A stretch of 64,000 bases of DNA from Paracoccus sp. SCSIO 75233 (GTDB taxonomy: Bacteria > Pseudomonadota > Alphaproteobacteria > Rhodobacterales > Rhodobacteraceae): the NCBI RefSeq assembly GCF_027912675.1, contig NZ_CP115757.1:1240001-1304000 (forward strand), in the 5' to 3' direction. The translations under genes and the position numbers were made by a program. Below, piece after piece: positions 1-16,543 of this stretch (positions within the stretch are counted from its first letter, which is position 1; every line of letters starts with the position of its first letter). The notes beneath the pieces are model-generated. The model was not told the DNA's origin. It saw nothing but the letters and a program-made list of their open reading frames with translations, and made no database searches.

Positions 1-107
1 CGCGAAAAGGTCCAGAACACCCCGCCGAGCATCAGGATGCCGAAGATCAGCCCGGTTACCAGAAGCGCGAAGATCGAGCCGAAGAAAGAGAGAATGAATC
101 TGACCAC
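1..107 (-). CDS. mrcA: Penicillin-binding protein 1A, N-terminal fragment (runs off the window)
   Basis: Only the first 35 or so codons are inside the window. A GTG start at 105-107 follows an AGAGGCAG-type ribosome binding site. The peptide starts VVRFILSFFGSIFALLV and continues as one long hydrophobic segment, which fits the single N-terminal membrane anchor of a bifunctional class A penicillin-binding protein (glycosyltransferase plus transpeptidase). The identification leans on the neighbour: in Rhodobacteraceae mrcA commonly lies directly downstream of an N-acetylmuramoyl-L-alanine amidase gene in the same orientation, as here with a 125-base gap. The catalytic domains are outside the window, so the call is by context and anchor sequence only. 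Confidence 0.6.
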   Translation of the reverse strand, partial: MVRFILSFFGSIFALLVTGLIFGILMLGGVFWTFS

Positions 108-232
108 AGACCTGCCTCTTGGAAATTTACGTCGCTTCTTAGACGCGGCGGCGCGCGGCGTCAAAACAAGCTTGGGTGAGAATGCCGCCTGCGGTCTTGC
201 AAATGGTGCATTTTTTCATAAGCGGCGGCGCT

Positions 233-1420
233 TCAGTGGCGGCGAAGTGCGGCGCGTACCGCATCGTCCCTGGCCCAGCCGGTCACGGCTTCGGTTATGG
301 CCCCGGCCATCCTTGCCCGCCAGGCCGGATCGGTCAGGTTGGCGCGGTCGCCGGGATCGGTCAGAAACCCAAGTTCGAGAAGGACCGAGGGAATATCCGG
401 CGATTTCAGAACGCTGAAGGCCGCGCCTTTCACCGGGCGCGAATGCAGCGCCAGCCCGGCCTGAGAAAATTGCGCGGAAAGCTGCTTCGCCAACCCCTCG
501 GAGCGCGGCTGCGTGTCGGAGCGGGCCATATCCATCAGCGTATCCGCGATCTGATCGTCGGTGCCGTGCAGATCGACGCCTGCCACAAGATCGGCGCGGT
601 CGTGGCGCGCGGCAAGCTGTCGCGAGGCGCGGTCATCGGCCTGCGGGTTCCAGGTGAAGATGGTGGCCCCGGTCGCCTGCCCCTCCGGCAGCGCATCTGC
701 GTGAAGCGAGATCAGGATGTCGGCATTCGACGCCCGTGCCTCCGTCATGCGCGATTCCAGCCCGACGAACACATCCTTGCGGCGGGTCAGGACCACCTCG
801 AACCCGCCCCGGATCAGTTTTTCGGTCAGCTCGCGCGAAAATTCCAGCATCAGGTCTGCCTCGCTAAGCCCCGCGACCACGGCCCCGGAATCGGCCCCGC
901 CATGTCCCGGATCTATGGCCACGCGCAGCGGTGCCAGGCGATTTTCATCGACCACAGGGATGGTGGGTTGCGGCAGGTCCCAAAGCGCTGACATGGCATT
1001 GGTGGCGCCTGCATAATCCTCTGCTGCGACCGGCGTCAGGCGCAGCATCAGCATGGCGCGGGCACCGTCGCCGCGTTGCACTGCCTCCGTGATCGCATAG
1101 GGACCGCGCAGATCGAAGACCAGCCGAGACCAGCCGCGCCGGAACGCCCCGCCCCGGACACCGTCCAGCAGCGCGGCACCCGGCAGGCCGGTCAGGTCGG
1201 TATCGGCAAGGTTCAGCCCCTGCACATCGATCACCAGCCGTTTCGGCGCGTCCAGCAGATGCAGCCGGTACGGCGTCGCGGTCGACAGGCTGAGGCTGAG
1301 CGCCAGATCGTCGCCATCCGCCACAACGGAGGAGGACGGGACATCCAGCCGGACCACCGGGCCTTGTGCAAACGCCGCCAGCGGCAGCAGCAGCCAGAGC
1401 AGAAGCGCCAGAAGCCGCAT
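233..1420 (-). CDS. N-acetylmuramoyl-L-alanine amidase (AmiC type)
   Basis: 395 residues. A signal peptide (MRLLALLLWLLLPLAAFAQ) is followed by an N-terminal beta-rich AMIN-like domain (about residues 20-130) and a C-terminal Amidase_3 domain with the zinc motifs DPGHGG, SLHADA and LLELGFL. The protein should cleave the bond between MurNAc and the stem peptide in the periplasm during cell separation. The ATG overlaps the last base of the upstream aminotransferase stop codon, so the two are probably translated together. The next gene downstream is the penicillin-binding protein gene, a coherent cell-wall pair. Length and domain order are normal for the family. The exact amidase paralogue (AmiA/B/C) cannot be decided from sequence alone. 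Confidence 0.93.
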   Translation of the reverse strand: MRLLALLLWLLLPLAAFAQGPVVRLDVPSSSVVADGDDLALSLSLSTATPYRLHLLDAPKRLVIDVQGLNLADTDLTGLPGAALLDGVRGGAFRRGWSRLVFDLRGPYAITEAVQRGDGARAMLMLRLTPVAAEDYAGATNAMSALWDLPQPTIPVVDENRLAPLRVAIDPGHGGADSGAVVAGLSEADLMLEFSRELTEKLIRGGFEVVLTRRKDVFVGLESRMTEARASNADILISLHADALPEGQATGATIFTWNPQADDRASRQLAARHDRADLVAGVDLHGTDDQIADTLMDMARSDTQPRSEGLAKQLSAQFSQAGLALHSRPVKGAAFSVLKSPDIPSVLLELGFLTDPGDRANLTDPAWRARMAGAITEAVTGWARDDAVRAALRRH

Positions 1421-2556
1421 CAGCGCGCGTCCATGAAGCGCGACAGCCGGGTGATGGCCTCGGTAATATCCGCCGTGCTGCGGGCATAGGAAAAGCGCAG
1501 CGTCGTCGCCCCCCGGACCGGGTCGAAATCCAGCCCCGGCGTGACCGCGACCCCGGCTTTCTCCAGTATCTCCGCCGCGAAGGCGAGGCTGTCATCGGTC
1601 AGATCGGAGATGTCGGCATAGATATAAAACGCCCCGTCCGGCGGTGCGATGCGGTCGAAACCCATTTTGGGCAGCGCCTCCAGCAGCAAACGGCGGTTTT
1701 CGGCATAGACCGCCAGATTTGCGTCGCATTCCGCTGTCGCATCAAGCGCACCGAGCGCCGCGACCTGACTGGCATGTGGCGGGCAGATGAACATGTTCTG
1801 CGCGATACGCTCCACCGTGCGGATATGATCCTCAGGGACGATCATCCAGCCGATCCGCCAGCCGGTCATCGAGAAATATTTCGAAAAGGAGTTGATTACA
1901 TAAACGTCTTCACTGACCTCCAGCGCCGTATGGCAGCGCCCGCCATAGCTGAGACCGTGATAAATCTCGTCGGAGATGACGGAGATACCCAACTCTCCCG
2001 CCCGCGACAAAAGCGCCCGGTAATCTTCCAGCCCGAGCATCGTGCCGGAGGGATTGCCGGGGGAGGCCAGCATCAGCCCTTGGACACCTGCCGGGATTTC
2101 GTCAGCGCGCGGTTGATAGCGGTTTTCCGGCGCGGTCTGGATGCCGACGGGTTCAAGCGACATGGCGCGCATGATCTGGCGATAGCTGGGATAGCCCGGC
2201 TCCCCCAATGCGACCTTGTCACCGGCATCGAACAGCGCCGAGAAGGCGAGCATGAACGCCCCCGACGATCCGCAGGTCACCACCACGCGATCCGGGTTCA
2301 GGTCCACGTTATACCAGCGGCGATAGAGGGCGGCGATCCCGGCCCGCAACTCCGGCAGACCAAGCGCGACCGTGTAACCCAGCGGTTCGCCGAGCCGCGA
2401 TTGCAGCCCCGTACGTGCCGCCTGTGGCGCGCCGGTCGAGGGCTGGCCGACCTCCATATGGATGATCGAGCGCCCCGCTGCCTCTGCCCGGCGGGCCTGC
2501 TCCATCACATCCATGACGATAAACGGATCGACCTGACCCCGTTCTGACTGCCGCAT
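1420..2556 (-). CDS. Class I/II pyridoxal-phosphate aminotransferase
   Basis: 378 residues from the ATG at 2556, chosen because a GAGG ribosome binding site precedes it and the family-typical N-terminus (MRQSERGQVDPFIVMDVM) starts there. A GTG 48 bases further upstream would add a poor N-terminal extension. The fold-type I signatures are present: the NPSGT loop and the PLP-lysine region NSFSKYFSMTGWRIGW, with K as the Schiff base residue. The protein resembles the AspC/AlaT-like branch that transfers amino groups from aspartate, alanine or aromatic amino acids. The substrate cannot be assigned from sequence. It is transcribed ahead of the amidase with a one-base overlap and diverges from the DsbA-like gene. 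Confidence 0.9.
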   Translation of the reverse strand: MRQSERGQVDPFIVMDVMEQARRAEAAGRSIIHMEVGQPSTGAPQAARTGLQSRLGEPLGYTVALGLPELRAGIAALYRRWYNVDLNPDRVVVTCGSSGAFMLAFSALFDAGDKVALGEPGYPSYRQIMRAMSLEPVGIQTAPENRYQPRADEIPAGVQGLMLASPGNPSGTMLGLEDYRALLSRAGELGISVISDEIYHGLSYGGRCHTALEVSEDVYVINSFSKYFSMTGWRIGWMIVPEDHIRTVERIAQNMFICPPHASQVAALGALDATAECDANLAVYAENRRLLLEALPKMGFDRIAPPDGAFYIYADISDLTDDSLAFAAEILEKAGVAVTPGLDFDPVRGATTLRFSYARSTADITEAITRLSRFMDAR

Positions 2557-2688
2557 CTTTGCCTCGGTTGGTTTTCCCCGGTCTATGCCCGCCGTCCGGG
2601 TCACGGGTCAAGAAGATCACGGAGGATTTGCTTGTCATATCGCGCGATTGGGTCCAGTGTCTTGCCAAATTCTGAAAGGAGCCTCCCG

Positions 2689-3438
2689 ATGAAAAAGCTG
2701 CTGGCCGCATTGCTGCTGAGCGCAAGCCCCGCCGCCGCCCTCGATCTCGCGGCGATGAATGACGGCGAAAAAGCGGCCTTTGGCGAGGCCGTTCGCGAAT
2801 ATCTGATGGAAAATCCCGAAGTGCTGATCGACGCCATGGGTGCCCTGGAAGAGCGCCGCATGGCCGAGGAAGCCACCAATGACGCGGCGCTGATCGCGCA
2901 GTATAGCGACGAGATCTTCAATGACGGCTATAGCTGGGTCGGCGGCAATCCTGACGGCGATGTGACGCTGGTCGAGTTCATCGACTTCCGCTGCGGCGTC
3001 TGCCGTCAGGCCTTCCCGCATGTCGAGGAAACGCTGGCAAGCGACGGAAATATAAGGCTGATCCTGAAAGATTTTCCGATTCTCGGCCCCGAAAGCGAGC
3101 TTGCCTCGCGCTTCGCCATCGCGGCCAAGCAGATCGAGGGCGACGATGCCTATAAGCAGGTGCATGATAATTTCTACACCATGCGCGGCAATGTCACGCC
3201 CGACTGGCTGCGCAGCACCGCCGAGGAGATGGGGTTTGACGCCGACGCCATCATGGAAGCGATGAATTCCGACGAGGTCAGCGAGGTGATCCGCAAAAAT
3301 GCCGAACTGGCGCAGACGCTCGGCATTGGCGGTACACCGAGCTTTATCCTGGGCGACACGCTGCTGCGCGGGATGCCGCGTACCGGCCTGCCGCCTGCGA
3401 TCCGCGACGTGCGTGAGAAAGCCGCCGCAGAAGGATAA
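2689..3438 (+). CDS. DsbA-family thiol:disulfide oxidoreductase, exported
   Basis: 249 residues from the ATG at 2689, which has a GAAAGGA ribosome binding site and starts a clear signal peptide (MKKLLAALLLSASPAAA); an earlier in-frame start would put 19 residues in front of it. The mature protein has a helical N-terminal segment and then a thioredoxin fold with the active site CGVC (C102 and C105) and the cis-proline loop GTPSF. This is the Com1/DsbA-like type common in alphaproteobacteria, expected to oxidise cysteines or shuffle disulfides in the periplasm. It is divergent from the aminotransferase and converges on ispG. No DsbB partner is nearby. Confidence 0.9.
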   Translation: MKKLLAALLLSASPAAALDLAAMNDGEKAAFGEAVREYLMENPEVLIDAMGALEERRMAEEATNDAALIAQYSDEIFNDGYSWVGGNPDGDVTLVEFIDFRCGVCRQAFPHVEETLASDGNIRLILKDFPILGPESELASRFAIAAKQIEGDDAYKQVHDNFYTMRGNVTPDWLRSTAEEMGFDADAIMEAMNSDEVSEVIRKNAELAQTLGIGGTPSFILGDTLLRGMPRTGLPPAIRDVREKAAAEG

Positions 3439-3459
3439 GACCGGAAGACGGGGCGGCGG

Positions 3460-4587
3460 TTATTCCGCCGCTTCGGCGGTCTTTGCGGCCTCGATCTTCT
3501 CGGCGCGTTCTTCGACCAGTTCGACGATGTGGTCGATCATCTGATCGTTGTTCATCTTATGGTCCTGCCGCCCGGCCATATAGACCATGCCGGAACCGGC
3601 ACCGCCGCCGGTGAAACCGATATCGGTCATCAGCGCCTCGCCCGGACCGTTCACCACGCAGCCGATAATCGACAGGCTCATCGGCGTCTTGATATGTTCC
3701 AGACGTTCCTCAAGCGCCTCGACCGTTTTGATCACGTCGAAGCCCTGACGCGCGCAGGACGGGCAGGAGATGATCTGCACGCCGCGCGTCCGCAAGCCCA
3801 GTGATTTCAGCAATTCGAAACCGACCTTCACCTCCTCCACCGGATCGGCGGAGAGGCTGACGCGGATCGTATCCCCGATCCCGGACCAGAGCAGATTGCC
3901 CAGACCGATGGCCGATTTCACCGTGCCGCCGCGCAGACCGCCCGCCTCGGTGATGCCGAGATGGATCGGGGCGTCGGTCAGTTCGGCCAGTTGCTGATAG
4001 GCAGCGGCGGCGAGGAACACGTCCGAGGCCTTCACGCTGATCTTGAATTCGTGGAAATCGTGGTCCTGAAGGATCTTGATGTGATCCATACCGCTTTCGA
4101 CCATGGCGTCGGGGCATGGCTCGCCATATTTCTCCAGCAGGTGTTTTTCCAGACTGCCCGCATTCACGCCGATGCGGATGGAGCAGCCGTGATCCCTTGC
4201 CGCCCGCACCACCTCCGCCACACGGTCGGAACTGCCGATATTGCCGGGATTGATCCGCAGACAGGCCACCCCGGCATCCGCCGCTTCAAGCGCGCGCTTG
4301 TAGTGGAAATGGATGTCGGCCACGATCGGGACAGGGCTTTCGCGGCAGATTTCCTTCAGCGCCTTGGTGGTTTCCTGATCGGGGGCCGAAATCCGCACGA
4401 TGTCGGCACCGGCATCGGCGGCGCGGATCACCTGATCGAGTGTCGCCTTGACGTCATGACCGTCGGTGTTGGTCATGGTCTGGACGCTGATCGGCGCATC
4501 GCCCCCGACCGGCACGTTGCCGACCATGATCTTGCGGGATTTGCGCCGTTCGATATCGCGCCACGGCCGGATCGGATTATGGCTCAT
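3460..4587 (-). CDS. ispG: 4-hydroxy-3-methylbut-2-en-1-yl diphosphate synthase (flavodoxin)
   Basis: 375 residues. The N-terminal TIM barrel begins near [10 protein letters not shown] and PISVQTMTN. The C-terminal iron-sulfur domain carries the cluster cysteines in SCPSCARQ and [10 protein letters not shown]. IspG converts methylerythritol cyclodiphosphate to HMBPP in the non-mevalonate isoprenoid pathway, using a 4Fe-4S cluster. Length and motif order match the bacterial family. The last residues are alanine- and glutamate-rich, a variable tail. The gene lies downstream of phoR in the same orientation with a 54-base gap and converges on the DsbA-like gene. Confidence 0.97.
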   Translation of the reverse strand: MSHNPIRPWRDIERRKSRKIMVGNVPVGGDAPISVQTMTNTDGHDVKATLDQVIRAADAGADIVRISAPDQETTKALKEICRESPVPIVADIHFHYKRALEAADAGVACLRINPGNIGSSDRVAEVVRAARDHGCSIRIGVNAGSLEKHLLEKYGEPCPDAMVESGMDHIKILQDHDFHEFKISVKASDVFLAAAAYQQLAELTDAPIHLGITEAGGLRGGTVKSAIGLGNLLWSGIGDTIRVSLSADPVEEVKVGFELLKSLGLRTRGVQIISCPSCARQGFDVIKTVEALEERLEHIKTPMSLSIIGCVVNGPGEALMTDIGFTGGGAGSGMVYMAGRQDHKMNNDQMIDHIVELVEERAEKIEAAKTAEAAE

Positions 4588-4641
4588 CGGGGCCCCCTTT
4601 GCCTGCGCCTCAGATAGTGGTTTGCCGCGCCTCGGGCAAGG

Positions 4642-5736
<1,095 letters not shown>

Positions 5737-5748
5737 GAACGGTCGATC

Positions 5749-6270
5749 CTAGCCGATCTGTTTCAGCCCGGCGCGAAACCGTGCCGCATTGTTGCGATAA
5801 CCCTGTGCGGAGGCCAGAAGCCCCTCATATTGCGCGTCGTCGATCTCGCGCACCACCCGTCCCGGTGCGCCCATTACCAGCACCCGGTCAGGGATCTCCT
5901 TGCCCTCTGACACAAGGGCCGAGGCCCCGATGAGCGAGCCGGACCCGACCTTGGCACCGTTCAGCACCGTCGCCCCCATGCCGATCAGCGAGCCATCGCC
6001 GATCCGGCAGCCATGCAGCATGGCACGATGTCCAACGGTGACATTCTCGCCAATCACCAGCGGGAAACCCATATCGGTGTGAAGGCAGCAAAGATCCTGC
6101 ACGTTTGAGCCGCGTCCGATCCGGATTTCCTCGTTATCGCCACGCAGCACGGCACCCCACCAGACGCTTGCCCCCGGCTCGATCACCACGCGGCCCATGA
6201 TTTGCGCATCGGGCGCAATCCATGCGTCATCGGCGATTTGCGGCACATTGCCATCGAGTTCCCAGATCAT
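5749..6270 (-). CDS. Gamma carbonic anhydrase-like hexapeptide-repeat protein
   Basis: 173 residues forming a left-handed parallel beta-helix of hexapeptide repeats (for example [47 protein letters not shown]). The zinc-binding histidines of the gamma-class ([15 protein letters not shown]) are in place. The family includes active and inactive carbonic anhydrases (YrdA/CaiE/PaaY group), so the enzymatic activity is not certain. The ATG at 6270 overlaps the gmk stop by four bases (ATGA), which indicates translational coupling with gmk; phoR begins 13 bases after its stop. Confidence 0.9.
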   Translation of the reverse strand: MIWELDGNVPQIADDAWIAPDAQIMGRVVIEPGASVWWGAVLRGDNEEIRIGRGSNVQDLCCLHTDMGFPLVIGENVTVGHRAMLHGCRIGDGSLIGMGATVLNGAKVGSGSLIGASALVSEGKEIPDRVLVMGAPGRVVREIDDAQYEGLLASAQGYRNNAARFRAGLKQIG

Positions 6271-6899
6271 CTGCTGCTTCCCTCCATCAGCTTCTTGACG
6301 AACGCGCCAAGTCCTTTCTGCCGGTCCTTGCGCAATCTTTCTGCCACGAGGATGGCGGTCAGCCGCTCGAACGTCTCGTCCAGATCGTCATTGACCAGAA
6401 CATAGTCATATTCGGCCCAATGGGAAATTTCGTCGCGGCTCTTCTCCATCCGGCCTGCGATCACCTCCGGCGCATCCTGCCCGCGGGCGACCAGCCGCCG
6501 TTCGAGCTCCGCCAGAGACGGCGGCAGGATGAAGATGCTGACCACATGCGGCCCAAGCACCGAGGCGCGGATTTGTTGTCCGCCCTGCCAGTCCACGTCG
6601 AAAATCGTGTCCCGCCCGGCCTGCATTGCGGCCTCCACCGGGGCACGGGGCGAGCCGTAAAGATTGCCGAACACTTCCGCATGTTCCAGCATATCCCCGG
6701 AGGCGACCATGCCCGAGAACGCCTCGCGCGACATGAAACTGTAATGCTCGCCATCGATTTCGCCGGGGCGTGCCGGTCGTGTGGTGGCGGAGACGGAGAA
6801 GGACAGCGTCGGATCCCATGCCATCAAACGGCGTGCGAGCGTCGATTTTCCCGCCCCGGATGGGGATGAGAGAATGATCAGAAGCCCGGTTCGGTCCAT
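6267..6899 (-). CDS. gmk: Guanylate kinase
   Basis: 210 residues from the ATG at 6899; the open frame continues upstream but only this start gives the family N-terminus [20 protein letters not shown]. The P-loop [10 protein letters not shown], the GMP-binding [11 protein letters not shown] stretch and the DVDWQGG motif are all present. It phosphorylates GMP to GDP, needed for nucleotide pools and (p)ppGpp recycling. The stop overlaps the start of the carbonic anhydrase-like gene by four bases. It is divergent from the PAS_5 gene. Confidence 0.96.
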   Translation of the reverse strand: MDRTGLLIILSSPSGAGKSTLARRLMAWDPTLSFSVSATTRPARPGEIDGEHYSFMSREAFSGMVASGDMLEHAEVFGNLYGSPRAPVEAAMQAGRDTIFDVDWQGGQQIRASVLGPHVVSIFILPPSLAELERRLVARGQDAPEVIAGRMEKSRDEISHWAEYDYVLVNDDLDETFERLTAILVAERLRKDRQKGLGAFVKKLMEGSSR

Positions 6900-7074
6900 G
6901 CTGCCCTCTTGCGTGTTTGCCGCTTTTGATCCCGCCGAAGCCGGAGAATCAAGCCCCGGCTTAACCATTCGTAAAGAAATTGCTGCGCTGCAACGCATGC
7001 TCCGGGTTACAATAGCTGCCAGCGAGCGGCCCTTCACCATCCCGGGCGGTGTCTCGCGGCAATGGCGCAAGGTG

Positions 7075-7824
7075 ATGACCGACGAAACAGAGGACAAACA
7101 ACCGGCTCCGCCGGGCGAAACGCGTAAGGGCGGCGAAATCGTCTCGCTGAATATTGTCGCGCGACCAGACCCGTTGCGGATCACGTTCGGGCTGCGCGAT
7201 TATTGGGAGGGATTGCGTCGCGGGCGCGTCGTGCCGGATCGTGCGGATGTGCAGCCGCGCGGAATCGCCGCTGCGCTCGATTACGCCTTCATCCTTGAAC
7301 GTATCGCACCGGGTGCGGCGCGGTTCCGGCTGGCCGGGCGGCATCTGGTCGACCTCATGGGGATGGAGGTGCGGGGGTTGCCGTTCTGCGCGCTGTTCAA
7401 TCCGGATTCGCGCGGACGCCTTTCCGATGTGCTCGAAACCGTGTTTCAGGCCCCGCAGATTGCCGAAATAAAACTGCGCTCGCCGCAGACCTATGCACGG
7501 CCGGAACTGAACGGCAGGATGCTGATTTTGCCGCTGAAATCGGATCTGGGCGACATTACCCGTGCGCTCGGCTGTGTGGTCAACCCGGGCGAGATGGGCC
7601 GCGCCCCACGGCGTTTCGAAATCGCATACGACATGGTCATCCCGATCATCAAGGGCAAATCCGCGCTGCCACCAACCCCAAACGGCATCAGCGAGACCGC
7701 GCCAAATTTCCGCCGCGCCTCGCCGCCAAAACCACGCCGCAGCGAACCCCCGCCAAGCAACACAGCCACCCCGGAGGAGCGTCGCGCCAGTTTTCGCATC
7801 ATTCGCCCCGATCTTCCGGGCTGA
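7075..7824 (+). CDS. PAS_5-domain protein
   Basis: 249 residues from the ATG at 7075; the open frame reaches back to 6781 across the gmk start, but nothing conserved lies there and the ribosome binding site is weak for every choice. Residues about 20-190 look like the PAS_5 domain of alphaproteobacteria (motifs [43 protein letters not shown]). The C-terminal 60 residues are rich in proline, serine and basic residues and look disordered. The domain is expected to sense something or bind a partner; no effector domain is present, so the output is unknown. A small duplicated family of such proteins is usual in Rhodobacteraceae genomes. Confidence 0.8.
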   Translation: MTDETEDKQPAPPGETRKGGEIVSLNIVARPDPLRITFGLRDYWEGLRRGRVVPDRADVQPRGIAAALDYAFILERIAPGAARFRLAGRHLVDLMGMEVRGLPFCALFNPDSRGRLSDVLETVFQAPQIAEIKLRSPQTYARPELNGRMLILPLKSDLGDITRALGCVVNPGEMGRAPRRFEIAYDMVIPIIKGKSALPPTPNGISETAPNFRRASPPKPRRSEPPPSNTATPEERRASFRIIRPDLPG

Positions 7825-7948
7825 GCCTGCGCGGGACGGCCAGCGCCCCCTCGCAGAAGCTGCATTCCGCTTCTGGCGGAACCGGTAAAATTCCGTTAAG
7901 CCTCTCCGCCATAGCAGCCATCGGGCATTGCCAAAGGAAGGAATCACC

Positions 7949-9787
7949 ATGCCGGCCTATCGTTCCCGTACCTCGACCCACGGACGCAATATGGCGGGCG
8001 CACGCGGTCTGTGGCGTGCGACCGGCATGAAGGATGACGATTTCGGCAAGCCGATTATTGCGATTGTGAACAGCTTTACGCAATTCGTGCCGGGCCATGT
8101 CCACCTGAAGGATCTCGGCCAGCTTGTCGCGCGCGAGGTCGAAAAATCGGGCGGCGTCGCCAAGGAGTTCAACACCATTGCCGTGGATGACGGCATCGCC
8201 ATGGGCCATGACGGGATGCTGTATTCCCTGCCCTCGCGGGAGATCATCGCCGACAGCGTGGAATATATGGTCAACGCGCATTGCGCCGACGCGATGGTCT
8301 GCATCTCCAACTGCGACAAGATCACGCCGGGTATGCTGAACGCGGCCATGCGCCTGAATATCCCCGCAATCTTCGTCTCCGGCGGCCCGATGGAGGCCGG
8401 CAAGGTCGTGCTGAAAGACGGCAAGATGCACGCGCTCGATCTGGTTGACGCGATGGTTGCCGCTGCCGACGACAATGTCAGCGACGAGGATGTGGCGGCA
8501 ATCGAACGCTCCGCCTGCCCGACCTGCGGGTCGTGCTCGGGCATGTTCACCGCCAACTCGATGAACTGCCTGACGGAGGCGCTTGGCCTGTCGCTGCCAG
8601 GCAATGGCTCGACGCTGGCCACCCATGCCGACCGCAAGCGCCTGTTCGAGGAGGCCGGTCAGCGCATCGTCGGCCTCGCGCGGCGCTATTACGAGCAGGA
8701 TGACAGATCGGTCCTGCCCCGCAACGTCGCCAACAAGAAAGCGTTCGAGAACGCGATGTCGCTGGATATCGCAATGGGCGGGTCCACCAACACCGTGCTG
8801 CATATCCTCGCCGCCGCTTACGAAGGCGGGATCGAATTCGACATGGACGATATCGACACGCTCAGCCGCAAGGTGCCGTGCCTGTCCAAGGTTGCACCCG
8901 CCAAGCAGGACGTCCATATGGAGGATGTCCACCGTGCGGGCGGGATCATGGCGATCCTTGGCCAGCTTGACCGGGGCGGGCTGATCCATCGTGACAGCCC
9001 CACGGTTCACGCCGCGACTCTGGGCGATGCGATTGATCAGTGGGACATCTCCCGCACGCAGGACGAGGCGGTGCATCGTTTCTACTCCGCAGCCCCCGGC
9101 GGCGTCCCGACGCAGACCGCGTTCAGCCAGGATAATCGCTGGGAGACGCTGGATCTCGACCGTCAGGGCGGGGTGATCCGCGCCGTGAATTCGCCCTTCT
9201 CCGCCGATGGCGGGCTGGCGGTGCTGAAGGGCAATATCGCGCTTGACGGCTGCATCGTGAAAACAGCCGGGGTCGACGAATCCATCCTGAAATTCGCCGG
9301 TCCTGCCGTGGTTTATGAAAGCCAGGACGCGGCGGTCAGCGGTATCCTGACCGGTAAGGTGAAGGAGGGCGACGTGGTCGTCATCCGCTACGAAGGCCCC
9401 AAGGGCGGACCGGGCATGCAGGAAATGCTGTATCCGACCAGCTATCTGAAATCGAAAGGCTTGGGCAAAGCCTGTGCGCTGATCACCGATGGCCGCTTCT
9501 CCGGCGGCACCTCTGGGCTTTCCATCGGCCATTGCTCGCCGGAGGCGGCGAATGGCGGCGCCATCGGGCTGGTGCGTGACGGCGACCGGATTGAAATCGA
9601 TATCCCGAACCGCACCATCAACCTTGCCCTCCCGGAGGATGAGCTGAACGCCCGTCGGGCCGAACAGGACAAGCAAGGCTGGAAACCCGCCGAGAAGCGC
9701 AAGCGGAACGTGACCACGGCGCTCAAAGCCTACGCCACCTTCGCCGCCAGCGCCGATAAGGGCGCGGTACGGGTGCTGCCGGAATAA
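7949..9787 (+). CDS. ilvD: Dihydroxy-acid dehydratase
   Basis: 612 residues from the ATG at 7949, which has a strong AAAGGAAGGA ribosome binding site; a start 21 bases upstream would sit inside that site. The N-terminus [20 protein letters not shown], the iron-sulfur cysteines in CNCDKITPG and [18 protein letters not shown], and the C-terminal GRFSGGTSG motif are those of IlvD. The enzyme dehydrates dihydroxy acids to the 2-oxo acid precursors of valine, leucine and isoleucine. It stands alone, with no other ilv gene beside it, and ends at a hairpin shared with the convergent proB gene. Confidence 0.97.
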   Translation: MPAYRSRTSTHGRNMAGARGLWRATGMKDDDFGKPIIAIVNSFTQFVPGHVHLKDLGQLVAREVEKSGGVAKEFNTIAVDDGIAMGHDGMLYSLPSREIIADSVEYMVNAHCADAMVCISNCDKITPGMLNAAMRLNIPAIFVSGGPMEAGKVVLKDGKMHALDLVDAMVAAADDNVSDEDVAAIERSACPTCGSCSGMFTANSMNCLTEALGLSLPGNGSTLATHADRKRLFEEAGQRIVGLARRYYEQDDRSVLPRNVANKKAFENAMSLDIAMGGSTNTVLHILAAAYEGGIEFDMDDIDTLSRKVPCLSKVAPAKQDVHMEDVHRAGGIMAILGQLDRGGLIHRDSPTVHAATLGDAIDQWDISRTQDEAVHRFYSAAPGGVPTQTAFSQDNRWETLDLDRQGGVIRAVNSPFSADGGLAVLKGNIALDGCIVKTAGVDESILKFAGPAVVYESQDAAVSGILTGKVKEGDVVVIRYEGPKGGPGMQEMLYPTSYLKSKGLGKACALITDGRFSGGTSGLSIGHCSPEAANGGAIGLVRDGDRIEIDIPNRTINLALPEDELNARRAEQDKQGWKPAEKRKRNVTTALKAYATFAASADKGAVRVLPE

Positions 9788-9824
9788 CCGGCCACGCTTT
9801 CATCCTGACCAAATATCCCGGGGT

Positions 9825-9841
9825 CCGGGGCAGCGCCCCGG
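9825..9841. terminator. Bidirectional terminator-like hairpin between ilvD and proB
   Basis: A perfect 7-bp stem (CCGGGGC / GCCCCGG) closes on the three-base loop AGC between two converging genes. There is no T-tract on the plus side, so it may act with Rho or only stabilise 3' ends. G+C-rich hairpins of this kind are frequent between convergent genes in Rhodobacteraceae. Confidence 0.6.
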
Positions 9842-9849
9842 TCCTGCCC

Positions 9850-14308
<4,459 letters not shown>

Positions 14309-14312
<4 letters not shown>

Positions 14313-14992
14313 AACTTCGCATCGCCAGCTACAATTTGCACAAATGTCGCGGCCTGACCGGCCCGCATGCCCCCGAACGCAATTTGCAGGTCATCGCCGA
14401 CCTCGCCCCCGACATCATCGCCTTGCAGGAGGTCGATTTCCGCTTCGGCGCCCGCCCCGAAGCCCTGCCGCGCGGTATGATTGAAGAAATGACCGGGCTG
14501 GTGCCGGTCGAGATGCGTACGACCGGAGAAACCTCGCTCGGCTGGCACGGGCAGTCGGTGCTGCTGCGTCCCAATCTGGCGGAGATGGCCGAAACCCGAC
14601 GCCTGCCCCTGCCGGGGCTGGAGCCGCGCGGCGCGATTGCGTTGCGGGTGAACGGGCTGACGCTGATTGCCGTTCATCTGGGCCTCGCCCGTTCCTCCCG
14701 CCGGGCGCAGCTTGCGCGGCTGGCGGCGAAGGCTGCGCGGCTGGCCGGGGATGCGGTCGTGGTGATGGGCGATTTCAACGAATGGCGCGATGATCGCGGG
14801 CTGGAATCGCTGGGCGCACTGCATGTGCTTGCCCCCGGCCCGTCCTATCCCGCGCCGATGCCACGGCTGCGGCTGGACCGGATGGCGCTGTCTCCGGGGA
14901 TCGAGATACTGGATCATGGCGTGGGCGACAGTCAGCTTGCCCGCCGGGCCTCCGATCATCTTCCGATCTGGGCTGAAATACGGCTGTCATAA
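14309..14992 (+). CDS. Endonuclease/exonuclease/phosphatase family hydrolase
   Basis: 227 residues from the ATG at 14309 (MKLRIASYNLHKCRG). The EEP fold motifs are visible: SYNLHKC, ALQEVD with the metal-binding glutamate, VMGDFNEW with the catalytic D and N, and the C-terminal SDHLPI histidine. Members hydrolyse phosphodiesters or phosphomonoesters of nucleic acids, lipids or inositol phosphates; the substrate here is unknown. It is coupled to selO by a four-base overlap. No signal peptide is seen, so it is probably cytoplasmic. Confidence 0.88.
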
Positions 14993-15039
14993 AAATTGCG
15001 GCTTTCAGCTTCATGACAGGGCAAGTATGAAAGCGCTAA

Positions 15040-16335
<1,296 letters not shown>

Positions 16336-16359
16336 GTTTTATCCACCCTAGGAACGAAG

Positions 16360-16381
16360 GGGGCGCGGTCGCGCCCCTTTT
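16360..16381 (+). terminator. Rho-independent terminator of eno
   Basis: The sequence GGGGCGCG GT CGCGCCCC can form a stem of seven to eight pairs and runs straight into TTTTC, 24 bases after the eno stop. It is a near copy in style of the aqpZ terminator at 12850. Confidence 0.85.
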
Positions 16382-16543
16382 CATTTGCCTCCACCCGTCG
16401 GGGCTGTGTCGGCAATCCTGGCGAGCGGGCGGACGGGGGAGATGCTTGAAACCACGGCACGCCATGCGCTACGCTTATAGATGCGAACACGCCAATTCCC
16501 CTTGATGCCCTGAACTCGATGCCGAAACGGCGCGGAGGTCTGA

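Noticed and set aside
7799..9676. Long minus-strand frame opposite ilvD
   Set aside because: It is a codon-bias shadow of ilvD, rich in H, D, R and G, with no family features.
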